64,000 bases of DNA, from the NCBI GenBank assembly GCA_013115135.1, contig JABANP010000155.1, positions 40,345 to 104,344 on the forward strand. Direction: 5' to 3'. Within the stretch, counting starts at the first letter, position 1; each line of letters opens with the position of its first letter. Positions 32,188 to 42,005 of the stretch are shown in pieces. This DNA is from Perkinsus olseni (lineage: Eukaryota > Perkinsozoa > Perkinsida > Perkinsidae). Both the position numbers and the translations under genes were made by a program. The notes beneath the pieces are model-generated. The model saw only the letters and a program-made list of their open reading frames with translations, was not told the DNA's origin and searched no databases.

Positions 32188-35100
32188 CTAGTCGTCGCGG
32201 GAGTCGATCACGAGCTCAGACTCATGTGATGCACTGATTTCCTTCAACTGCATGTTGACTTGCTGCTTCTTCAGCTGCCTGTAGTGCTCATTCTGCCGGG
32301 CTTCAGATTCTTCCCACTCATAATATCTGAAGTTGGTAGTGAGCATGGACTCCGAGTCAAGCTCTTCGCTCACGCATTCAATCCCGGCTCGACCGAGACA
32401 CCAGCATACACGGATTCGTGATAGTTCAGATACCTGAGAAAGGCACAGACATAGAAGGAGACAAGGGCTAGCATTCGCCGCCATCTCACTCTCTGAAAGC
32501 AGCGAATGAGAGGCTAGCCTGGCCGCCCCCTGTAACGGCATTCTCGTGCGCATTGAGATTCCCCCAGAGCCCATCCAGGCATTGCTGCAGTCGGTGGTCT
32601 ACCGTACTATGGTACTGAGAGATGAAGACGAGTGACTAGTAAGGGCCTTACTGTAAGGCTTTGCTTCATCACTAAAAGGTCATGCTAAGCGCGGGAGGTC
32701 ACACTGTCGGACAGAGTGACCTCCCGCGCTTAGCATGAAACTTAACCAAACTTTACAGAATCTGTCCCGCGGCGATATACCAACCTCGATGAAAGCAAGC
32801 TTTTGTTGATATTGTTTGTCCTTCTTCTCCTTCTCTTGTTTCGCGGAGAACTTCTCGTGAACAATTTCTTCCCGAGCCTCGTATCTGGAGGTTCACGCGC
32901 CGCGACTCACGGCCCGTGAGACACACAGGAGAATATCTTACTCGATAAAAGCATCTGTGTTGGCTAGGAATCCGACCACCGTTCCAAATGCTCTCGTGTG
33001 CTTCAGAACATGGGGCAGTGCGATGCCTGAGTGTCGAACCAACACCAAAAGTCTGGGGTCAGCTGAACACAGAAGAGACGAGGAACTCACGGCCTTCCGG
33101 ATTCGATTCGTCGTCTGCCACAACCAGCAGGTCGTAGATCTCAGACACGAGTGTTTCCACCGGCGGCGGCCCGTTCGGTCCGCATATTCCCGGCATTGAG
33201 TCTGATACAGGCAGATCCTTATGCCCAATCCAAGCACACTAGGTTATGAAGTTAGCTAACCCACCGACAACATTGAGAATGGCTTGGGCAAGCTCCGACA
33301 GATCATCTCTATCGATCCATCCACGACCCCGCCAGTCCAAAATTCGCCAGAAGTACTTCGCCCCCTGGGGTGTATCGCGGTTCTCCCAGGCTATGCAGAA
33401 ATCGAGAAACGTCCCTGAAAGGTCCAGCACCGGGCCGGAATTGCTCAGGGCTAGACAGAAGGGCGACGACGCACTGTAGTCCATTATACGTTGCACCGGA
33501 TTATACCGCTTCACTAGCCTAGAGGTGAATAAGGGATTCATGTAACCACGGTTGAAAATGTTGAGAGATGCTTGGCCGTTGGCGACAACTGTATCCGACT
33601 GGCGCCGTCCCGAAGACGAAAAAGGAGTCGTAATATGATATGCTACCTGAGGCAAACTGTCAGAATCAAGCACTCACTAGAGGTCTCGGATAGACAGGAG
33701 CAAGAACGAAAGGTCCAGGAAAGAATGGAACGGTAGAGACTTACGAAAGCGGGAGAAGAGATTGTTCGTCATATCTTCGACGTACACTCGTCGTAGCGAC
33801 ATTAGCGGATCGATGACATGCTCTATACCCTTCTCGGACAGGATTCGCTCTATGGCTGATGGAAATCGCACCCAACGGGTGCCGAGCTTCTTATAGAGGG
33901 ATCGAGCCTTACAGATCCTGGGGCCATCTCTGCAACTAGCTGCCAAACCGCTGCCCAGGAGGAATCCTATGGTGTGAGCTGCCGTGAAAACCCAGAGCGG
34001 TAGGAACTGTTCTGGTGTCTTGCGAACTTGGGGCTGATCGAAGAGGAACACCTTAGGTAGACAAATGAGTCACATTCATGTACTCTACCGCAAAATTAAC
34101 ACACCGGAAGCCGTCACACTAATACGCAAGCTAGTAGCAAGCTGCTACTAGCAGTGAAAACCGACGGAAACATCCGGACTTCCGATGACCAATTACACGT
34201 TGGAGAACAAAGCGGGTAGCCGCCGACTAATGGAAATTCCTCAACCCGAAACTAGCAGGTCTACCGACATTAGAATCAAGGGGTTCCTACCAAGTGCTTG
34301 GAGATCTCGAAAAGCCAGTCCTCCAACGCGTCGCCAGTGAGGTAACCCCTCCCATCGACGTCGTGACGATGCAGAGACGTTAGAATATTGTGCAGATTGG
34401 CCATCCTACAGGCGTACGCTAATCTGAAGGGTAAGGTGGCATGTATTTCAGCGAATCCATGAGGCATACACGTCCGATGAAGGCTCTATGCAATAGTCGC
34501 TACCCGGATTTGAACCGGGGTTGTCACGGCCACAACGTGACGTCCTAACCACTAGACGATAGCGACACGAATGGCAAACGAATCTGCCGCTGGGAGAGAT
34601 ACAAAGGACCGCTTCACCTACAGTCGCATTCCAGAGACCGTCCCCTCTCCAGCCGCACTCTGCGGTAATTGGAGGAACACGACTGGAGTCAACAGGTGTC
34701 GTACTCGCTCTCTGAGACAAACAAGAGAAAGCCCCCTAAAAACCTAGCCCTCACGATGGCGCAATACAACAAGCCTAACCGGATAAAAGTCAAATATGGC
34801 CTTCAGCCTGAAGGCCGACTGGAGCGGCCATACAAGTCCCACGCTAGTTGCTCGAAGGAGTGACTGACTCGAGTGCAAGTCACAGACCACCCGCGGATCA
34901 CTGCCCATCGCATGTCATACGTTGACGAGCTTACGATAATCTCTCATCATCAACGACCTTCCGGTAGTCGTCATATGTGAGTACCAGGTCGGTTGCCCAA
35001 GAACCATGAGGAGTGCTCTCGATCGATCCCACCTCCTTTACAATCAGCATCAGCGTTACCTTCAAAACGGCGAATTTCTCAGACTCATTCGCAAGCCAAC

Positions 35101-35533
35101 AGAGACTGACATGTGTACGGACAGGAAAGTACGATGGTAGCCGCTACCGGGTGGCGACGGTAGCGATGGAGGTCATCGGCTAAGAATTCCATATCTCACC
35201 AAATCGTCTCGTGTTGGCACTTTCTCCGCAGCTCCCTGAGCGCATCGATAGGTCTCTTCTTGCCTCAGCTGGCAACAAACAAATTTCAAGATCAACATGA
35301 CAAAAGGCGTTCCTCTTGCGAACTAGGAAATCGTCGAATATACCCTCCCTCGCTCGAGCATCGACGCGACAATCTTCAATCGGGAGCCATCCCACTCTCA
35401 CTAGCTGCTCCTGAGGCGTTTCAACAATATAAAATCGTGGAATCACACCTTCCGAGGGAGCCGTCGACGTCATCGCTGTCATGTTTTTGAGCCAATAATC
35501 TAGCAAAGACGTGAGTCCCCCGCAAAGCCACAT
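32188..35533 (-). CDS. PP2A regulatory subunit B''-gamma-like EF-hand protein (PPP2R3C/TON2 type)
   Basis: Scaffold/targeting subunit of protein phosphatase 2A; homologues act at centrosomes or basal bodies and the cortex. Exons on the minus strand, approximate: 35500-35400 (LLDYWLKNM to GVIPRFYIVETP), further exons to about 35180, about 35110-35050, 35000-34934 (LTYDDYRKVVDDERLS), an unclear exon near 34830-34600, 34427-34276 (RMANLHNILTSLHRHDVDGRGYLTGDALEDW in register with the family), 34051-33677, 33673-33239 (DYSASSPFCLALSN; FLDFCIAWENRDTPQGAKYF), about 33190-33080 (VETLVSEIYDLLVVADDE), 33060-32944 (DPRLLVLVRHSGIALP), 32890-32790 (YEAREEIVHEKF with many K, E and Q) and 32340-32188 (YYEWEESEARQNEHY) to the stop. 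The K/E/Q-rich coiled tail is longer than in animals. The 5' end may be incomplete. The identification rests on ordered resemblance to PPP2R3C; a tRNA-His lies in one intron. Confidence 0.7.
32680..32738. repeat. Long perfect hairpin, 23-bp arms, in an intron
   Basis: Left arm 32680-32702 (starts TCATGCTAAGCGCGGGAGG) and right arm 32716-32738 are exact reverse complements. The 13-nt centre adds a short CTGT/ACAG pairing, so almost all of the 59 nt can pair. It lies between the last two exons of the B''-gamma-like gene, so it would be transcribed as intron RNA. Confidence 0.9.
34495..34566 (-). tRNA. tRNA-His(GUG)
   Basis: Minus strand, about 72 nt. Acceptor GTCGCTA/TAGCGAC, D-arm GTCTAGTGGTTAGGAC, anticodon stem TCACG/CGTGA with loop TTGTGGC (anticodon GTG), T-arm CCCGG-TTCAAAT-CCGGG. 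All four stems pair. The same-strand exons on both sides place it inside an intron of the PP2A B''-gamma-like gene. Confidence 0.93.
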
Positions 35534-35990
35534 ATGAGTCTGGAACCGTGATATCTCACGCGCTCAGGCTGTAAGATGCCTGGGATACCACTCAGTACTA
35601 CTGACTCAGTAATATTCTATCTGACCAATACTGGTCAAACTCGTGCCGCAAGAGTCTTGCGCATCCACTCCCTAGGGCGGCCAAGAAGAGTGAAGCTCAA
35701 GCGAAGAAAGAAGGATCGTAAGGTTCCGCTCTGGGGGTCCATTGCGCGAGTCGCTGGCCCGGCGAACAAACTTCGAATACGTTTAGGACCGGGATCTGTC
35801 ACGCAAAATGAGGGTTCACTGTTCTAAGGGGTCACCAACTCGCCATTCTTTTGTCGGCGACCAATATTCTCAGTGACCGCGCCCGACCCCCCATTCAGGT
35901 CCTGCATCTCAGGATTCACCGAACGACAAGGGATGGAATCAGGCTAATCCTCGAATCTCGTATGGATGTTCATTCCAAAGACTCTGTTGT

Positions 35991-36935
35991 ACACTGCGAA
36001 CCAAACCGTCACGCAAATCACCTTTTCAAAGATAACTTGCTCAATTAGGAGAGTTCTTTCAGGAGCTTTGGAAAATGTAATGATTGTAACAGTAAAAATC
36101 GAATGAGAACGTTTCGGAACCGTTTCATCATCTATTGTCATGCTATGGGCGAGCGAAAATTTCCGGACCCTTCTGACCGAGCCAAATCGTTATGCAACTC
36201 GGTCTTTTTGCGCACAAATGAGCCGCGGAAGCCACCTGGACAACCCTGAACGTGCTCAGATAGTAAAGTTGCTCGCTGCTGGGAAAACTGCGTTGGAAAT
36301 TTCGAAGATCTTGAGGCGAGATCATCGTACGACCAAGACCTTCGTAGCTAGCGGCTAACCTCCAGAAACTGCTTGAGAGAAGACCGGACTGTAGCGTGCG
36401 ATGGCCATGCAACCATTGGGGACCAGCAAGGATATATTCAAAGCGACTGGCTACTGGAGCCTTTTAAAGAGGTAATTGAGTCTCCTGCGCTGCTCTATAG
36501 ACTTCTCCTTTCATTTTAGAGCGATATATCGTCATGACTCTCAGTTCGACACCACGGATAAACCGTGGTGTGCGGTCCAGAAGGCGGCGAAGGAGGCGAC
36601 GGCAGAGGATGTCCGAAAGCTAACACGTTCCATGGATAGACGTGCTGAAAGGCTCCTCCATTTTCGTGGCGACCATGTTGGCTCATGAATGTGAATCAAC
36701 GGTAGGTCCCAGAATAGCCCAGCATGATTGAGTTGTATAACGGTTTGGGTCGGCCAGCAGGGTCCGCAAATTATCGCTTGCCCATAGCAATGGATCATGA
36801 AACGGTTCTGAAACGTTTCCAATCGCATTTTTACTGTTTTCATCATAATATTTTGAAAATCTCGTAAATAAAGCCTCCTGATTGACCAAATTTTCTCCAA
36901 AAGTGAAAAATACGTAACGGTTTGGTTCACACTGT
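35991..36935. mobile_element. Decayed Tc1/mariner-like DNA transposon with long inverted repeats
   Basis: Left arm about 35991-36215 and right arm about 36700-36935 are inverted copies of each other (GAACCAAACCGT; ACCGTTTCATCATCTATTG against the same motif reversed; GACCGAGCCAAATCGTTATG). The arms are about 80 per cent alike by eye over some 220 bp. The middle holds a transposase remnant (36218-36358). Confidence 0.8.
36218..36358 (+). pseudogene. Transposase N-terminal fragment (Tc1-like helix-turn-helix)
   Basis: Reads MSRGSHLDNPERAQIVKLLA, then AGKTALEISKILRRDHRTT, the DNA-binding helix-turn-helix start of Tc1-type transposases, and stops after about 46 codons. The catalytic DDE part is absent; the remaining inner 340 bp contain only scattered frames. 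Inactive. Confidence 0.7.
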
Positions 36936-37430
36936 GAGTAGTTCAACTACTGCAGTTGCGGAGCTCGCAACTATCCACATCTCAGAGGCACTCCTATATA
37001 TACCCGTTAGCATGATAACAACTCTGATACGTACTCTCGGCATATCTCTCAGGGAGAGAGTGGCAATTAATAATATTGATAGAAACATACACATCATACA
37101 GCTTCAAAATCATTGGTAATAGCAACGGTACTGCCTCACAAACGGTGGGATCTACCAGGACAAGAGCAGTGATGGCAGCGGCCCACTCAAAGCACAAAAC
37201 ATGGTGCCCAGATCACTCAGCAGCTGCCGCTTGCTCCGACAATCATAACGAGCGCTCTCCGATCGCCCGGCACCCGCCAGCATGAAATTCAATGTGACAG
37301 AGCGATTGCTCGTAGGAGCTTGCGAAAGCTCATTTCTTGAATCGATGGAAGTTAACACACTCAGTGTGAATGAGCAATAAGACAAAGACAGGTAATACTA
37401 TAAATGGACGTCTTCAAGACAGAGGACCAT

Positions 37431-40277
37431 CTATACCGCGCTGGATATCTGGCTGCTGGTCGCACGTCTCGTCCGCACACCGCCGGCGCTGATACTCCTC
37501 GAGAACGAGGAACTCCCGCTCGTCTCACTGGTAGTTTCGCCTCCAGTTTCCGATGTATTAGTCTCTCGGTGTTGAGATGGCTTAGGGGGGGCGCTCGGTC
37601 TGTGACTATCTGGATCAGTCACAACAGGGTTGAACTTGGTGTTGAAGTAATCGATCAAATGAGCAACCAAGGGCAACATTGAATCCAGACCATCTCTACG
37701 ATACTTGACTATGATCTCCAGCCAGGCCAAGAGTGAACAACCTCCATATGAGGCCCATGCCGAATAATATGCAAAAGTCACGGAGAACATAGTAGGAAGT
37801 GCCATATTTAAGGCTGTGGACGGTCTCCGAGACATCATCCAGATCCAAGATGTTCGAAGGTAAAGCAGTGAACTCCGCCATGGTGAGAAGCTCCGTCGCA
37901 TAATAACCGCAGCCAAAATAAGTCGCAGCCTTCTGGAAGAAGCCATCGGAGCTAATGGGAGGCGACACACCACCAAACATAGTCACAAACTCCACCGGCA
38001 CGATGACAGCCAACAGCAATGATATTGCAAAGGGAAAGACCACCGTCATAAGCTGACCGAAGCCTGTAACCCACCATGCAAAGATAAAGAATATACAGTA
38101 CCCGTATGCACTGTCATAGTTGGCCTGAATGGTGAGATACCATGTAGCAGTGAATATCAAAGTGAATAGGAAAGTATCGAGAAGGTGGCACAACGTCTTC
38201 GACGCCCAATAGGCCAAAACAGAAGTACCAGCAGAAGCGTCTCGCTCGAAAGCGAGGAACTCAAAACCGTAGACCTGTAAGGAGCCAGAACCAATCATAA
38301 TGGCGAAGAACATCAAACCCATCATGTTGTTGTTGGCCATCATATCATAACCGTTGGTTCGTTGGACAGTGGTACCGATAATAACAGCAGCCAAGAAGTT
38401 AAGACAAAGATCGAGGAAAGACCTGACCGAGCGAGATCAGCGCCACATTCCGGGATACGAAATGCCCCAACTGTTGACCAACGGTGGCGATCTGCCGATC
38501 TTTTAATCGACTAAGATCGGGTAAAACCTGCCGACTCTCAAGATGAACTTGCTCTGTTGCACCTCCATGTATCATAGCAGCGAAGCTCTCACAGGTAACC
38601 TCGCCCTGCTCAGCCTTCAACACTCTGTACAGCTCGCGTGCCTCAGACATGTCGCATTCGATTTCGAACAGCCTCGCCAAACGGTATAGTTGTTGGGGGG
38701 TCAGATCGTCATCAGGCTCGGCATCCAACAGCTCACAGAGTCTGTTCCTGAGGTCTACCGAGCTCTCGTTGGCTCCCGCTACTCTCGGAAGTCGTAGCGC
38801 CAAGTTGCCGAACAGAGATTGTCCGAGAGAATAGAGGCTCTGGCCGAAGTTCTTCAGGATGCTCGGCCAGCTGCGCCTGATAATCCGTCCAGTAATCGAA
38901 TAGATCTTCTTTCTTAAAGTCCCTATCGACTGAACCATCGGGTAAATGATGATCAACGCCACCGGAGATAATGTCGATGAACCAATCCGCAACGTTCTCC
39001 CCTCTGGGTATGCGGAAGCCGTGACTGACGAAGTAGTCCTCGGCCTGACTGGTCTTGCCGACGTATACTGTCCGACCACCCTTGCCGAGTAGTAGACAAT
39101 GAGTGAACTGTCTGAAGATGGCGTAGCGTGGCTGATGAATGACACAAACGACGGTAATACCCAAAGTCCTCATTCTTGCCAAACATTTAGTAACGGCCAT
39201 ACTGGCAGCAGAATCCAAACCAGAGGTTGGCTCATCCAAGAATAATACACGGGGATAAGCCACCAATTCGATACCGATATTAACACGCTTCTTCTGACCA
39301 CCGGATATTCCCCTCCTCCCAGGCGACCCCACGATGGTGTGTCGAACTTGCTCAAGATCCAAGACTTGAATAACATCCTCGATGATCTTCAACTTCTTCT
39401 CCCGGGGCATATCTTCGGGCAACCGGACCATAGCCGAGTAATAAAGATTTTGATACACAGTGAGCCGGTCAAACATGATATCATCCTGCGGTACGAAGCC
39501 GAGTTGTTTCGGATACTCTCCAAAGTTTCCTTCGAAACCGTTGACCCAAATCTTTCCAGTCACATCTCCGTATGGTGCTCGATTCGACAGGGCGTTCATG
39601 AAGGTTGTCTTACCACCTCCAGACGGTCCCATCACTGCTGATAGCGAGCCTGCCGGGAATTCACCCGTAACATCCTGGAGAATCCGCCGTCGGGTGCCCC
39701 ATTTGAGCGTCATCGACAAGTGCTCAAACCGAATGTCCACTGGAGTGTACTTTATATCATTAGTAAACCCCTGCATCCTCTGAGACTGTAGGTACACGCC
39801 AGTGAGAGCTTGGACGACACTGTTGTAGATCTCCGTGGTGCTCTGATGCGCTACTCCTTGTGAAGTGGCATTTCTTTCCTTCCGACGGCGATAGAACCAA
39901 AGCCAGACACTAAGTGCCCCGACGATAACACCAATCACAACGATAATGAAGATCGCTCCCCAGGTGGGGATTTGATTAGTTGCCCCTCGCGGGCATTGGG
40001 AATACCAAGGGCAAGACACAGGCTCCGCGAAGCCTTGTTTGCAGAAGTATCCCTTGGGACAAGGGATGGGACCGGACGTACCCGCAATCGGACAGAAGTA
40101 CCCCGGCGGGCAGATTGAACTCGTCCCGTTAGCACAGTAGTACCCTGCTTTAACCACGTCCAGCCCGCAGCTCCGGCATACTCCCGCTTGATTGGACTGC
40201 TCGAAGATCGAGCCTTCAGCACAGTATTCTGGATTGTTGCATTTACCACCAATGGGGCAGTAACCGCCGTTAGACAT
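37431..40277 (-). pseudogene. ABCG half-transporter, copy 2, with three frameshifts
   Basis: Paralogue of the 25758-28577 gene, intron-free, same domain order: Cys-rich domain, transmembrane helix, ATPase (Walker A, ISGGQ, Walker B all present in 38733-40277), linker, membrane domain. The frame breaks near 38755-38785, at about 38418 (one extra A: GAGGAAAGACC where copy 1 has GAGGAAGACC) and near 37724-37735 (one extra base). The pieces 38733-40277, 38399-39145, 37696-38394 and 37431-37976 follow each other in the right order. The C-terminal tail differs from copy 1 (proline and Thr/Ser-rich). Either a young pseudogene or a functional gene with homopolymer sequencing errors. Start chosen at the Met shared with copy 1; the upstream frame to 40550 is not conserved. 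Confidence 0.8.
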
Positions 40278-42005
40278 TCGAAACACTGAGGGCTTGAAAT
40301 CAAACAACCCTGGGAAGGACAAATCCTCTGTGGGCATCAGTTCCCATGACGACGAAATAATCCGAGAATTCCGACTGCGATCTCGCAAACTCGCGCTGGG
40401 AACAGGGGGAAGCGACGCTAGCAAACAAGCTCCGCAGACAGCGGGGAGGGCGGAACGACGACGGCTGCCCAAGAAGACACCAACCTCAGGACGCACAGTC
40501 CATCGAGATTTCGAGGTTCTTGTCCCATAGTTAACACAATACAGTGCCATAGAGCCGAAGATAACTCTCGTGTTAACTCATCGGGTCACAGGCAGAGTGT
40601 CTCGGAGTGGGCGAGCGATAGAGATGAATCTTTGGATGAGTGCAGCGACTTCGCATGCGCCAGTCCTGTATGAGTGCAGCATGCGGACATGTTCGTGAGC
40701 GTATCAGCGATTCAATGTACCTTTGTCGAAACCGCCACAAAATACTCGGCCTGAAAGACTAACTAATCAAACTATTTAGTTTTCTGCTCACGTTGATTGT
40801 GGCTCTTGAGTCAACCAGTATCCCGACCGAAGCTCTTAACGGAACAATCCTCTTGAGGATCCCGAGGTCCCCTAGCTGTACGTGCATCGCGAGGCGAGAT
40901 CGCGCACGTTTAACACCGAGAAGCAAAGTTTATCGGAATACATAAATGTTAAATTCGACGTTTCCGCCATGACGGGATGGGCGTGAGGACTGCCTAGTAA
41001 TTCTGTATGCACGGGCGCATCTTCATTGACGTCATGGACATCAATCGAAAACGAATTTGTTAGTAAGCATAACGGTTGCCTACTCATCAACTTTCTTCGG
41101 ACGACGGTAAACCTCGCATAGTGAATCCAACACATCCAGACTGCGTCGTGCAGTACGTGAGTATGTGCAGCCTGCACGTTTGTGTGGCCAGAGAGACTAC
41201 ACGGCGCCATCTCGCTGGCGTCAGAGACTCAGGTACGACCACAAAGGCCCACTCTTCGACATACTGGCCTCAGAGACTCAGGTACTACTATAAAGGCCCA
41301 CTCTTCGACATACTGGCCTCGAAAAACCCTGGAACTCCGACAAAGGTCGAACTGCATGTAAGCAAGTACGTGCAGCCTCTTTGGCATAATGGCCTTGGAA
41401 ATTCTGAGTTCCCCATAAAATCCCACGCATTCTCGCAATGAGACCAAAACAGTCGAATTCACCATGTAAAACCGCAGAGAAATTTCCGGGAAAAAATGAA
41501 CGACTGCCACTGGGCAAGAATTCAGTTCGATAACATCCACTCCGTTCAGACGCCCAGCCATAGGACGGCGACTACTACGAATGACCCTCAGTCTTATAAT
41601 AACCCGCAGGCTGCGGGCCGCAGCACATCTTCCCACCGCCCCACGTTATTCTACTGAACACAACAATTGTAGCCCGGCTATGTGAGAGGGTACCGACTCC
41701 AAGGTTAACTTAATGAGTGCAGCGGGGGAACAATTATAGCGATTTGCGGGCGCGGGATCATCTAGTTCACTCGCCTGATAGAGGCCACTCCACCACAGCC
41801 ACCGACAAGCAAAATCAAGATATAGCTAATATGAAAGTCAAAGGTCAAATAACACTACGTACAGAAATACTACCGGAAGATCAATCATCATTATTTGCTA
41901 CAATAATACTAACATACGCGGCATCCCGACCACGACTGCCTTCAACGACAGATAACAGCGGTTGGGAATATAATCGGCGGGCGTGATGACCCGGTACAAA
42001 AGAGC
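40278..42005. other. Intergenic region between ABCG copies 2 and 3
   Basis: No gene recognised. It contains a 49-bp direct repeat (listed separately) and AT-rich stretches; several open frames on both strands carry no motif. Confidence 0.5.
41222..41319. repeat. 49-bp tandem direct repeat, two copies
   Basis: Unit starts CAGAGACTCAGGTAC and ends CGACATACTGGCCT; 41222-41270 and 41271-41319 differ at only a few positions. A decayed third unit may follow to about 41360. Confidence 0.8.
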
